The notes beneath the pieces are model-generated. The model worked only from the letters and a program-made list of their open reading frames with translations, was not told the DNA's origin and did no database searches. Position numbers and translations under genes: made by a program. From contig NZ_CP021023.1 of NCBI RefSeq assembly GCF_002117005.1, positions 2,714,995-2,778,994 on the forward strand: a stretch of 64,000 bases of DNA, read 5' to 3'. Source of the DNA: Sedimentisphaera salicampi. GTDB lineage: Bacteria > Planctomycetota > Phycisphaerae > Sedimentisphaerales > Sedimentisphaeraceae. Shown here piece by piece: positions 34,007 to 42,844 of this stretch; the stretch's first letter is position 1; each line of letters begins with the position of its first letter.

Positions 34007-34564
34007 TTGAAGGCTTTAGCAAGAGAAACTTTAAAAGTAAACAAGCTCAAACTCAGGCTTTACGAAAAGCCGCTTCATCCGGAGCTTTTCGATGTGCGCA
34101 GGCGTATTATGGAACAATCTCCAGCCTGCGGGATCGACCTCTGGATCACCGGCTGTTCTCACCTGATAAGTCTGCACGGGCATAAATTCTGCGTTACCGA
34201 ATTCCTCGGCACTGCAAGACAGAAACAACTCCCCGCCGGCGAGATTGACAGCTTCCGGCTCAAAGGAACTAAATATCACTCCTACAGCCTCGCTGGGGGT
34301 TTGGTTAAATATCAGACAGAATTCGGGATTGAATCGGTATCGGAAAATGTGTATTCCTATATCGCAGACGAGCTCAAGGATTCCGCAGCCAATAACGGGA
34401 ATCTTTTTATGTACACCAACTCCGAGAGCGGGACGCTTGTAAGGCCGTTTTCGTATGCCTCGATTTGGAAAACTGCCGATAAGGTGCAGCTTTCAGTATG
34501 CCACGGCTACCCGGCGGAAATGAAGGTGCTCAGGACGCTCTCTCTATTCGAAATTCAGCGATAA
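34007..34564 (+). CDS. conserved-looking protein of unknown function
   Basis: 185 residues from the TTG at 34007, preferred because AAGAGGT lies 6 bases before it; a TTG at 33959 would add 16 residues but has no site. No signal peptide or membrane helix. Recognisable features are an N-terminal basic region, RLYEKPLHPELFDVRRR, and DLWITGCSHLISLHGHKFCV in the middle with His and Cys residues. It faintly recalls the DUF2617 group of uncharacterised proteins, but I cannot confirm this. It stands alone, followed by a hairpin at 34565. Confidence 0.7.
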   Translation: MKALARETLKVNKLKLRLYEKPLHPELFDVRRRIMEQSPACGIDLWITGCSHLISLHGHKFCVTEFLGTARQKQLPAGEIDSFRLKGTKYHSYSLAGGLVKYQTEFGIESVSENVYSYIADELKDSAANNGNLFMYTNSESGTLVRPFSYASIWKTADKVQLSVCHGYPAEMKVLRTLSLFEIQR

Positions 34565-34585
34565 GGGAAAAAGCTTATTTTTCCC
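34565..34585 (+). terminator. hairpin after the gene of unknown function (weak terminator)
   Basis: GGGAAAAA pairs perfectly with TTTTTCCC around GCTTA, starting at the stop codon. There is no T run beyond the stem, so termination is uncertain. Confidence 0.45.
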
Positions 34586-34677
34586 GCTTCTAAGTTCGGC
34601 CCCAGCAAGTTTGCTTTGTGGTGTTAACTTCAAATGCTTTATATCACTTTCGAGAAGGGGGCTGTTAAAGTTTGTGC

Positions 34678-34706
34678 TTTTGAACTGGTAATGGAGTGTA
34701 TATAAT
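34678..34706 (+). promoter_or_regulatory. putative promoter of the CPBP protease gene
   Basis: TATAAT at 34701-34706 with TTTTGA (34678, 17-bp spacer) or TTGAAC (34680, 15-bp spacer) upstream; 38 bases before the ATG at 34745. Confidence 0.55.
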
Positions 34707-34744
34707 CAGCCGGATTTAACAATTTTTGAAAGCGAAAATAATAA

Positions 34745-35605
34745 ATGGACTCCGCTGTTTACTCAATATTCGGATCTTTCTACATAATCTGGCTAGCTGC
34801 GGCAGGCTTTGCCGGCATTAAATGGGCATTTGATACCGGGCTGGGCGTACGAGCTTTGCGCAAGCTACCGCCGTGGCACAGGATTCAGCCGCTGGGGTCT
34901 GTTCTTCTAGCTGCGGGCAGCTATATCATCCTCGCCTCGGCATTTTCCGAAGGACTGAAGGTGGTTTTGGAAGATGAGATGCTTGCCCAGCAGATTGGGA
35001 TGGCTTCTGCTGGGATAATTACAATCATCTTTCTTGAATTATACTTTCGATCTTTTCAGTCTGAGGGCATATCTGCTCTTGGGTTGGATTTTCGTAATTT
35101 CTGGGGCAGATTTAAATCAGCCGGCAAATTCATCCTCACAGTTTATCCGTTTATCTCTCTTAGTGTGGTTCTCACTACCCACCTGTTAAGCCTTCTGACT
35201 GATAATTTTCAGCCCCAGAACCACCCCTTCATAGACGATCTGCTCCAAAAAAGGCAGGACGGAAATTTCCTGATAGCGAGCATTGCGGCAGGCGTTAATA
35301 TTGTGTTGGTGGCTCCGTTTGTGGAAGAAACAATTTTCCGCGGCCTCGTTCAAAGCGGGCTCAATTCAGCAACGGGAAGGCGAGGGCTGCCGATATTGAT
35401 TACATCTGCGATTTTCGCTGTTGTTCACGGGGCAGGCGTTTGGACGCACTGGCCTGCGCTTATGCTGTTCTCGTTAGTGCTTGGATACGCCTACGAGAAA
35501 AAACGCTCCCTTCTGGTGTGTATTCTCCTGCATTCGATGTTCAATTTTATAAGCCTCTCGCTCAGCTTTTTATCTGGAGATCTATACAAGCTCACTGGCG
35601 GATAA
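34745..35605 (+). CDS. CPBP family intramembrane metalloprotease
   Basis: 286 residues with about seven hydrophobic helices. The CPBP (CAAX protease / bacteriocin-processing, ABI) motifs are present: EETIFRGLV (about residue 193), FAVVHGAG (about 223) and LLHSMFNF (about 262), supplying the Glu and His residues of the membrane-embedded active site. Bacterial members may process peptides or defend against them; the substrate is unknown. It is followed after 59 bases by mfd, which seems to have its own promoter. Confidence 0.9.
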   Translation: MDSAVYSIFGSFYIIWLAAAGFAGIKWAFDTGLGVRALRKLPPWHRIQPLGSVLLAAGSYIILASAFSEGLKVVLEDEMLAQQIGMASAGIITIIFLELYFRSFQSEGISALGLDFRNFWGRFKSAGKFILTVYPFISLSVVLTTHLLSLLTDNFQPQNHPFIDDLLQKRQDGNFLIASIAAGVNIVLVAPFVEETIFRGLVQSGLNSATGRRGLPILITSAIFAVVHGAGVWTHWPALMLFSLVLGYAYEKKRSLLVCILLHSMFNFISLSLSFLSGDLYKLTGG

Positions 35606-35609
35606 ACTT

Positions 35610-35638
35610 TTGAAAACTCTTTCGCAAAATATGATTAT
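35610..35638 (+). promoter_or_regulatory. putative promoter of mfd
   Basis: TTGAAA at 35610-35615, 17-bp spacer, GATTAT at 35633-35638; 27 bases before the ATG at 35665, which is preceded by AAAGGTTAAT. Confidence 0.5.
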
Positions 35639-35664
35639 GTTTATATTATTCCTTAAAGGTTAAT

Positions 35665-38600
35665 ATGAATCCCTGCGAAGAGAAAATCATAGAGGCCGCC
35701 CAGTCTGTAAAAGGGCGGATTGTATGCACGGGAAGCTGGGGAGCCTATCCGTCTTGGCTGGCGGGAAGGCTTTCTGAAACGCTTGACCGCCCAATTCTGA
35801 TTGTGCACCCGCACATAGAGGATTCAGACTGCGCAGCCGATGAGATTCACTCCTTCATCTCAAAGCAGCCCATGTTTCTGCCTGCATGGGAAGGCGAGCA
35901 GGATCTCAGCGATTCTGTAGGCGAAACGGCGGCAGAGAGGCTCAAGGCCGCCGCGAAAATCCCAGAGCTTTCAGCAGGTGATGTGATGTGCGCCTCTGTG
36001 CAGGCATTATCCCAGCCTCTGCCCGATCCGGAAGGTCTCGAGGCCGATGCGCTTTCGATAAGCTGCGGGAAAAATCTCGAACCTGAGCTTGCTGCAAGCT
36101 GGCTCGCTGATCAGGGCTATGAGCCCTGTGAAGCAGTGGATGCTCCGGGCGAATTCGCAAAGCGCGGCGGCATCCTCGATATCTACCCGCCCGCTGCCGG
36201 CATCACAGACGCCCAAGGCCAAGAAGAAAAAACAAGGCCGATACGGATTGAGTTTTTCGGGGATGAGGTGGAGACAATCCGATACATCAATCTGGACAAC
36301 CAAACATCCGAGGGGGAGATCCAGAAGGCGGAGATCTATTCACGTATTCAGCCGATGCCCGAAGGCGGATTGAGCGTGTTTGAGCTGTTAAGAAAGGATG
36401 CCGTGATTATCTTTGCAGAGCCATCAGAGGCCTCTGAGGTGCTTCAGGCATACTTGAGCAGGGTATCGGGAAGCGGGAAATACTTCACTTTCAGCCAGAT
36501 TTACAAAGCCGCCTCGGAGCTCTGCCTGATTGAGGTGAGCAGATTCGGCTCGGCAGGCGGGGAGGAAAACCACATCCAGCTTTGCGTTGAGAGCATAGAT
36601 AAATACAAAGCTGAGGCAGGTTCGGTGCTTGAGAAAAGCCAGGAGGCGCTCGGCAGGCTCTGCGAGCAGGCAGAAACCGGCGAGGAGGTACTGCTTTTCT
36701 GCGAATCAGCCGGGCAGATCAAACGAACTAAGCAGCTCATCTTATCCCAGCGAAGCTCTGTGCCGGAAAATCTGCACATAAAAATAGGCTATGTTCGCGA
36801 AGGCTTCTCCAGCAGGCAGGAAGGGCTCACGGTAATAGGTCATCACGAAATTTTCGCACGCGAATTTGTTCGAAGGCGGGCTGCAAGAATTCGAAGGTCT
36901 GCCGGCGTGCATTCGCTTTCGGATCTCGCCTCGGGCGATTATGTAGTGCATCTTACAAACGGCATAGCAATCTACCGCGGCACAAAGATCATCGAGCAGA
37001 ATCAGTGCCCGAGGGAGCATATGATCCTCGAATTCGCAGACGAAGCGAAGATATTCGTGCCTGTGGAGAATATAAGCCTCGTGCATAAGTATATTGGCTC
37101 GGGGGGGATGAAGCCGTCGCTGAGCAAGCTTGGAGGCAAACGCTGGTTCAACCAGAAGAAAAAGGCCTACGATGCTGTGATGGATATGGCATCGGAGATG
37201 CTTGAGCTTCAGGCAAAACGAAACGAGGCAGGGGGCTTTGCCTTCTCGCAGGACTGCGACTGGCAGCGGGAGTTTGAAGATGCATTCCCCTATCAGGAAA
37301 CACCCGACCAGATAAAGGCCATAGAAGAGATCAAGGCCGATATGCAGAGCCCGAAGCCGATGGAGAGGCTCCTCTGCGGTGATGTGGGCTACGGTAAAAC
37401 AGAAATCGCAATGCGGGCGGCGTTTAAGGCCGTTCTCTCCGGCAAGCAGACCGCTCTTCTCGCCCCAACCACAATCCTCACCATCCAGCACGCAAACACT
37501 TTCAGAAACAGGTTTGCCGGCTATCCTGTGCGGATAGAGGTGCTCAACAGATTTATCTCCGCAGGACGGGCAAAAGAGATAATCGAGCAGAGCAGAGCTG
37601 GCAGAATCGACATCCTCATCGGCACACACAGGCTCTTATCGAAAGATATCGCGTTTGCCGATTTGGGGCTTCTGATTATCGATGAGGAGCAGAGGTTCGG
37701 CGTGGAGCATAAGGAGAAGCTCAAAAAGCTCAAGGTGAATGTGGATATCCTCTCGCTCTCAGCAACTCCGATACCGCGCACGCTGCATATGTCTCTTATG
37801 GGCATCCGCGATATCAGCACGCTCTCCACCCCGCCTCTGGACAGGAGAAGCGTTGCAACATCAATCCACCGCTACGACAATTCCCTCATAAAGCAGATTA
37901 TCTCAAGGGAGCTTGCGAGGGAGGGGCAGGTGTTCTTTTTGCATAATATCGTTAAAACAATCGACAAAACCGCAAACCTCCTCCGCGAGCTTTTCCCTGA
38001 TTCGAATATAGCCGTTGCCCACGGACAGATGAACAAAAAGAGGCTCGAAAAGTCAATGCTCGATTTTGCAATGAAGAAAATCGATATCCTCGTATGCAGC
38101 ACGATAATCGAATCGGGCATTGATATACCAAACGCAAATACGATCGTGATAAACAATGCAGACCGCTTCGGCCTCGCCCAGCTCCATCAGCTCCGCGGCA
38201 GGGTGGGCAGGTTCAAACGAAAGGCAAGAGCAGAGCTGCTGATCCCGCCGGACAGACCAATCACACCTGTGGCGGCAAGAAGGCTCAAGGCGATTGAGGA
38301 GTATTCTGAGCTCGGAGCGGGCTTCCAGATTGCGCTGCGCGATTTGGAAATAAGAGGGGCGGGTAATATCCTCGGGGCTGAGCAGTCCGGCCATATAGAC
38401 ACAGTGGGCTATGAGCTTTACTGCCAGATGCTCAAGAATGCGGTAAAGCAGCTCAAAGGCGACCATACTATACCCAAACCAGAAACCTCGCTCAATCTTG
38501 GATTCAGCGCATACATCCCCAAAAACTACATCCCCTCAGATAAGCAGAGGCTCGGGGCATATCGAAAGGCCGCTGAAGCTGAAACGCTTGAAGACCTGCT

Positions 38601-38907
38601 CCTCCTTGAAAAAGAGCTCAAAGACCTCTTCGGCAAGCTCCCAGAGCAGGCTGTCTGGCTGATTGATCTGGCAAAGATTAAGCTCAGGGCATCTGAGAAC
38701 CTGATAGCGAGAATCAAGGCTCAGGGGCAGGATCTCGTGTTCACATTCAGCCCGCAGGCAGACGACTCCAAAGCAGCCGACATCTTCAACAGAACCTCGC
38801 GCAGGGTTACAGCGGTTGACAAGAAGACCGTGCATGTCCGCCTGAGCAAACACCACTTCGAACCGCCCACAATTCTCGCATTCCTCAGAAAGCTTTTCAG
38901 CTGCTGA
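35665..38907 (+). CDS. mfd: transcription-repair coupling factor
   Basis: 1080 residues, slightly short for Mfd (about 1150). The N-terminal UvrB-like part is followed by the CarD-like RNA polymerase-interacting domain (about 415-490, DLASGDYVVHLTNGIAIYRG), the helicase core with Walker A GDVGYGKTEIAMR (about 572), DEEQ in IIDEEQRFG (about 672), SATPIPRTLHMS and RGRVGR (about 850), and the C-terminal TRCF domain. Mfd removes RNA polymerase stalled at DNA lesions and recruits UvrA. Every motif is intact. The next gene begins 94 bases downstream with its own promoter. Confidence 0.97.
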   Translation: MNPCEEKIIEAAQSVKGRIVCTGSWGAYPSWLAGRLSETLDRPILIVHPHIEDSDCAADEIHSFISKQPMFLPAWEGEQDLSDSVGETAAERLKAAAKIPELSAGDVMCASVQALSQPLPDPEGLEADALSISCGKNLEPELAASWLADQGYEPCEAVDAPGEFAKRGGILDIYPPAAGITDAQGQEEKTRPIRIEFFGDEVETIRYINLDNQTSEGEIQKAEIYSRIQPMPEGGLSVFELLRKDAVIIFAEPSEASEVLQAYLSRVSGSGKYFTFSQIYKAASELCLIEVSRFGSAGGEENHIQLCVESIDKYKAEAGSVLEKSQEALGRLCEQAETGEEVLLFCESAGQIKRTKQLILSQRSSVPENLHIKIGYVREGFSSRQEGLTVIGHHEIFAREFVRRRAARIRRSAGVHSLSDLASGDYVVHLTNGIAIYRGTKIIEQNQCPREHMILEFADEAKIFVPVENISLVHKYIGSGGMKPSLSKLGGKRWFNQKKKAYDAVMDMASEMLELQAKRNEAGGFAFSQDCDWQREFEDAFPYQETPDQIKAIEEIKADMQSPKPMERLLCGDVGYGKTEIAMRAAFKAVLSGKQTALLAPTTILTIQHANTFRNRFAGYPVRIEVLNRFISAGRAKEIIEQSRAGRIDILIGTHRLLSKDIAFADLGLLIIDEEQRFGVEHKEKLKKLKVNVDILSLSATPIPRTLHMSLMGIRDISTLSTPPLDRRSVATSIHRYDNSLIKQIISRELAREGQVFFLHNIVKTIDKTANLLRELFPDSNIAVAHGQMNKKRLEKSMLDFAMKKIDILVCSTIIESGIDIPNANTIVINNADRFGLAQLHQLRGRVGRFKRKARAELLIPPDRPITPVAARRLKAIEEYSELGAGFQIALRDLEIRGAGNILGAEQSGHIDTVGYELYCQMLKNAVKQLKGDHTIPKPETSLNLGFSAYIPKNYIPSDKQRLGAYRKAAEAETLEDLLLLEKELKDLFGKLPEQAVWLIDLAKIKLRASENLIARIKAQGQDLVFTFSPQADDSKAADIFNRTSRRVTAVDKKTVHVRLSKHHFEPPTILAFLRKLFSC

Positions 38908-38913
38908 ATTTTA

Positions 38914-38941
38914 TTGACACCGCTCAGGCTTTCAGTACGAT
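38914..38941 (+). promoter_or_regulatory. putative promoter of the prepilin-like gene
   Basis: TTGACA at 38914-38919, 16-bp spacer, TACGAT at 38936-38941, about 60 bases before the ATG at 39002. Confidence 0.6.
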
Positions 38942-39001
38942 ACCCCGCTCAGTTTTTGTGAAACAAAAGAACAAAACCGAATTAAACCGGACTTCAGCAA
39001 T

Positions 39002-39694
39002 ATGCACAAAAAAGGATTCACTTTAATAGAGCTTCTTGTGGTAATAAGCATCATAGCCCTGCTGATGAGTTTTCTGATTCCAGCGCTCGCTGAGGCGAGG
39101 GATGTGGCCAAGCGAACCGTATGCAGCAGCAATCTCAGGCAGATTGCCGCAGGCTCGGAGATGTACACGCAGGACAACGGGCTTGAATATATGGCAGGCG
39201 GAGATCCCCTGCCTTCAGGAGTATGGCTCTGGATGGGGCGGGGCTTCAGGGGATACGTAAAGCCTTATCTCGATAATCAGGAAGGCAGAACGAGCGTTCT
39301 TTCCTGCCCGGGAGACCGCACAGCAGAGAATAAATACGAAGCCACAAGCTACGCATACTCAATGAGCTTCTACCACAGCCCCGAGCAGATCAACTCCATC
39401 TCCAGCGTAGCGGGCACTTGGTCTGGTGAGCTTGAGGCGGTGCCGCAGAAGGCCGGCAGCGCATCGCATCCCTCGCAGAAGATTATGTTCGGCGAGTGGT
39501 ACAGCAATCACGAAGAGATCGAAAGCGGCGACGACGGCGGCTGGTGGTGCTGGGATGGAGCGAGGAATTTCCTCTTCGCAGATACGCACGTGGATTTTAT
39601 TAGAGCAGAAGATCTCGAAACAGCCAATGACGAGCTTCCAGACCCGAACGTTACAAGAAACGGCATCAAAGGCATTGATTACACGGGCAAGTAG
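39002..39694 (+). CDS. prepilin-type N-terminal cleavage/methylation protein (type II pseudopilin-like)
   Basis: 230 residues. [20 protein letters not shown] is a textbook type IV prepilin signal: cleavage after Gly5, methylation of Phe, Glu at mature position 5, then a hydrophobic helix. The C-terminal [16 protein letters not shown] corresponds to the H-x9-DG-type ending of the large planctomycete prepilin-like group, with DTHVDF in the place of DGHV. Cys residues (CSSNLRQ, LSCPGD, WWCW) may form disulfides. These proteins occur in tens of copies in planctomycete genomes and are thought to join pseudopilus-like surface structures. It stands alone between mfd and a rhamnosidase gene. Confidence 0.9.
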   Translation: MHKKGFTLIELLVVISIIALLMSFLIPALAEARDVAKRTVCSSNLRQIAAGSEMYTQDNGLEYMAGGDPLPSGVWLWMGRGFRGYVKPYLDNQEGRTSVLSCPGDRTAENKYEATSYAYSMSFYHSPEQINSISSVAGTWSGELEAVPQKAGSASHPSQKIMFGEWYSNHEEIESGDDGGWWCWDGARNFLFADTHVDFIRAEDLETANDELPDPNVTRNGIKGIDYTGK

Positions 39695-39945
39695 AGACGC
39701 CTGGTAAGGGGAGGATTGTTCTGGGTTCGGGCAGAGGTTCAGCTTCACCGCGTTCGAGCTTTCAAAATGCTGATTTTTCACCCACTTCTTTTTATGCCTT
39801 TCCGATCTGCATTTGCTTTCAATAACTCACCCGTGGTTGTCTGAGCTTGAGAACCTTTAGAGCTGCTTCTTTGATGTTTGCAATTTATCTTTGATTGGGT
39901 AAATTGTAGTTAAATATTTCAGGTTAGAATCAGGGAAGGTTAATT

Positions 39946-42177
39946 ATGAGCTCCATTTACAAGATGCCGGCCAGCCGGCGAAGGGTATTGTTTTTTGCAT
40001 CATCGTTTCTTTTGATTTTCAGCGCAGGTACCGCTGGGGCGGAGGGTTTCTTTGCCCAGCCCTGCGGGCAGACTGTTGAATACATCCGCGAGCCGGCTGA
40101 AGGCGTGCAGATATCAGACCGAAAGCCCGAATACTCTTGGATTGTCCCGCAAGAGGCGCAATATCAGAAGGCCTATCAGATTATCGTATCCTCAAGCATA
40201 CCAAGCATCAACCGCAGCAAAGGCGATATCTGGGATTCGGGAAAAGTTCTCAGCGATAAGTGTGTAAATATCGAACACGCAGGCAAGTCGCTGGAGCGGG
40301 GCTCTGAATACTACTGGAAGGTTCGCATATGGGACAGCAGGGGGCGGGTTTCGCTTTATTCTCCCGTGCAGAAGTTCGCTGCGGGCGATAGAGGCGAGCC
40401 GGTTTCCACGCAAAATTCCTTTCAGATTGAACATATAGCCCCTGAATCCTCGAAGAAAATCTCCCGCAACACATATTTTTTCGATTTCGCCAGAGCAGCC
40501 TTCGGCTCTGTTACTCTCAAATACCAAACAGAGAAGCACGAAACATTAAAAATAAGGCTCGGCGAGAAAAGCTCCGGCGGCAGGGTGGATACAAATCCGG
40601 GCGGTTCAATCCGCTATAAGCAGGTTGAGATCGAGGTTTCTCCGGGCTGCAGGGAGTATGAGGTTGAGCTCCCCGCAGACACGCGGAACACCGGCAGCCG
40701 TGCAGTGAAGCTGCCCGAATCTTTCGGCGTTGTTATGCCGTTCAGGTATTGCGAGATTATCGGCGCTTCATCTGAAATTACCGAGGATGATATCAGGCAG
40801 AAGGCCTTCTTCTACTACTTCCAAGATAATGCAAGCGCGTTTTCCAGCTCCAGCAAAACCCTCAACAAGGTTTGGCAGTTGTGTAAATATTCCATAAAAG
40901 CCACATCATTCGCAGGCCTGTATGTTGATGGAGACAGAGAAAGAATCCCTTACGAGGCGGATGCATATATTAACCAGCTCAGCCATTACTGCACCGACAG
41001 AGAGTATGCAATGGCCAAACAGACGATCGAGTATTTTATGGATCACCCAACTTGGCCTACAGAGTGGATACTGCATACTGCTATGATGGTTTATCAGGAT
41101 TACATGTACACAGGCGATACCGAGCTGATAGAGAATTATTATGATATTTTAAGGCATAAGAGCCTTATAGCTTTGGCAAGGGAAGACGGGCTTATCTCCA
41201 CTCAGACTGGCAAAGTAACTGATCAGCTCCTGCGGGATATAGGATTCGACCCGGTTCCTGAAAAAGGCCTTGGAGACATCGTTGACTGGCCGCCCGCCCA
41301 GAAAGACACCGGCTGGAAGCTCGCAACCGAGCAGGGCGAAAGAGACGGCCATCAGATGCTGCCGATTAACACGGTGGTGAATGCGTTTTTCTGCAGGAAT
41401 ATGCAGATTATGGCGGAATTTGCCGAGATACTCAATAAGAAAAAAGACCGAAGGCTCTTCACCAGTATGGCTGCGAAGGTGAAAGAGGCGATTAACAGTA
41501 AGCTCTTCGATAAAGATAAAGGGATATACATTGACGGCGAGGGAGCAACGCATTCTTCGCTGCATTCAAATATGCTGCCTTTGGCCTTTGATATTGTGCC
41601 CGAGGAGCATAAGAAGTCTGTGGCGGAATTTGTTGAATCAAGGGGGATGGCGTGCAGCGTTTACGGGGCTCAGTATCTCCTGCAGGGGCTCTTCAAGGCG
41701 GGCAAATCTCAATACGCCCTGAGCCTTATCACAGCCAAAACCGACAGGAGCTGGTGGAATATGATAGAAGCCGGCTCCACAGTAACCCTCGAAGCTTGGG
41801 ACCTGAAGTATAAGCCAAATGCTGATTGGAATCATGCATGGGGCGCAGCGCCGGCGAATGTAATCCCGCGATGGCTATGGGGGATTCGCCCGAACAGTCC
41901 GGGCTTTGAGTCTGTGGTAATCCAGCCGCAGCTTGCAGGTCTGGAGCGAACCAAAATCAAAATGCCCACTATTAGAGGCTCCGTTGAATGCAGCTTTGAG
42001 AAAACCGCCTGCGGCAGGAATTTTTCAATCAAACTCCCCGCAAACACCGACGGAATATTCCGCCTTGATGATATTGAAAATAAGGCTGTTTTCCTGAGCG
42101 GGAAGGAGATTAAGGCAGAAAAGGGGGCTGTTGAAATAAGCGCGGGAAAAAATGAAATAACCATAAAAAACGATTAA
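39946..42177 (+). CDS. secreted alpha-L-rhamnosidase (GH78-like)
   Basis: 743 residues. A signal peptide ends near SAGTAGAEG. The N-terminal Fn3/Ig-like segment reads ISDRKPEYSWIVPQEAQYQK and continues with DIWDSGKV, as at the start of GH78 enzymes. The (alpha/alpha)6 barrel includes YVDGDRERIPYEADAYINQL with the acidic residues of the active site, and EAWDLKYKPNADWNHAWGAA near its end. A C-terminal beta domain follows (GFESVVIQPQL). It would cleave terminal L-rhamnose from plant or algal polysaccharide. The active-site motif is DRERIPYE rather than the commoner DCPQRDERxGW, so it belongs to a diverged subgroup. TTGTTGGGTAA-like promoter sequence was not found; the ATG follows GGGAAGGTTAATT. 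Confidence 0.88.
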   Translation: MSSIYKMPASRRRVLFFASSFLLIFSAGTAGAEGFFAQPCGQTVEYIREPAEGVQISDRKPEYSWIVPQEAQYQKAYQIIVSSSIPSINRSKGDIWDSGKVLSDKCVNIEHAGKSLERGSEYYWKVRIWDSRGRVSLYSPVQKFAAGDRGEPVSTQNSFQIEHIAPESSKKISRNTYFFDFARAAFGSVTLKYQTEKHETLKIRLGEKSSGGRVDTNPGGSIRYKQVEIEVSPGCREYEVELPADTRNTGSRAVKLPESFGVVMPFRYCEIIGASSEITEDDIRQKAFFYYFQDNASAFSSSSKTLNKVWQLCKYSIKATSFAGLYVDGDRERIPYEADAYINQLSHYCTDREYAMAKQTIEYFMDHPTWPTEWILHTAMMVYQDYMYTGDTELIENYYDILRHKSLIALAREDGLISTQTGKVTDQLLRDIGFDPVPEKGLGDIVDWPPAQKDTGWKLATEQGERDGHQMLPINTVVNAFFCRNMQIMAEFAEILNKKKDRRLFTSMAAKVKEAINSKLFDKDKGIYIDGEGATHSSLHSNMLPLAFDIVPEEHKKSVAEFVESRGMACSVYGAQYLLQGLFKAGKSQYALSLITAKTDRSWWNMIEAGSTVTLEAWDLKYKPNADWNHAWGAAPANVIPRWLWGIRPNSPGFESVVIQPQLAGLERTKIKMPTIRGSVECSFEKTACGRNFSIKLPANTDGIFRLDDIENKAVFLSGKEIKAEKGAVEISAGKNEITIKND

Positions 42178-42283
42178 CAGCTAATCTGATACATTCCTCA
42201 GAATACACAGATTGCTCAGATTTGATGTAGGAAAATTTCATTTTATAAGCGGAAATTAGCCCCGATTAGCGGTTCGGGGCAAG

Positions 42284-42408
42284 GATTTACAGGATGAGAT
42301 AAAGATTTCATATTAAATTTAAATTGGCTTTCTCCATCAAAAGAACTTATCTTAAATCATTAGTGAAAAATTAGTGTAAATTAGCGGCTGAAAAAAATAT
42401 TCCCCTCC
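42284..42408 (+). repeat. direct repeat of about 122 bp, copy 1
   Basis: Matches 42601-42722 almost base for base: GATTTACAGGATGAGATAAA, TTGGCTTTCTCCATCAAAA and TTATCTTAAATCATTAGTGA are common to both. Confidence 0.85.
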
Positions 42409-42477
42409 GCTTCCTCCGCTATCTCCGTGTAAAAAATACAATTTAAACATTGGAGAAGAGTTTGGTATTGCGGTGAA

Positions 42478-42577
42478 ACGTTCTTCCGGCAGAGAGCTTT
42501 CCCTCATTTATGAAAATGTTTTCTCTGATGTAAAAGAGAGTTAAACATCGGAGGAATCGGAGCAATCGGAGGGAGAC
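42478..42577 (+). repeat. dispersed 95-bp repeat, copy 1 (second copy at 61762-61855)
   Basis: Both copies contain CGTTCTTCCGGCAGAGAGCT, AAAATGTTTTCTCTGATGTA and AAAGAGAGTTAAACATCGGA, followed by GGAG..CAATCGGAGGGAGA. Non-coding. Confidence 0.8.
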
Positions 42578-42600
42578 AAGAAATTAGACAGGATTAACAA

Positions 42601-42722
42601 GATTTACAGGATGAGATAAAGATTTCATATTAATTTTAAATTGGCTTTCTCCATCAAAAAAACTTATCTTAAATCATTAGTGAAAAATCAGAGCTGATTA
42701 GCGGCTGAAAAATATCTCCCTC
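42601..42722 (+). repeat. direct repeat of about 122 bp, copy 2
   Basis: Second copy of the segment at 42284, differing at a few positions (for example AATTTTAAATTGG against AAATTTAAATTGG). Confidence 0.85.
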
Positions 42723-42844
42723 CGCTATCTCTCCGCCTGCGTCGGAAAACCCGCTAAAGATTTTTTAAAAATTAACTTGAAATTAACTTTTTTGCTGGTA
42801 AATTTTGAAGAGGAAGAAGATTTTAATTTATCAGGAGTTTTAAA

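Larger units (their letters stand above)
42178..42844. other. gene-free stretch made of direct repeats
   Basis: No gene is seen in 667 bases. It holds two copies of a segment of about 122 bp (42284 and 42601, offset 317), separated by a unit shared with 61762-61855, and several short runs like ATTAGCGG and CCTCCGC. The last 60 bases carry the ribosome binding site TCAGGAG for the gene at 42845. Confidence 0.65.
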
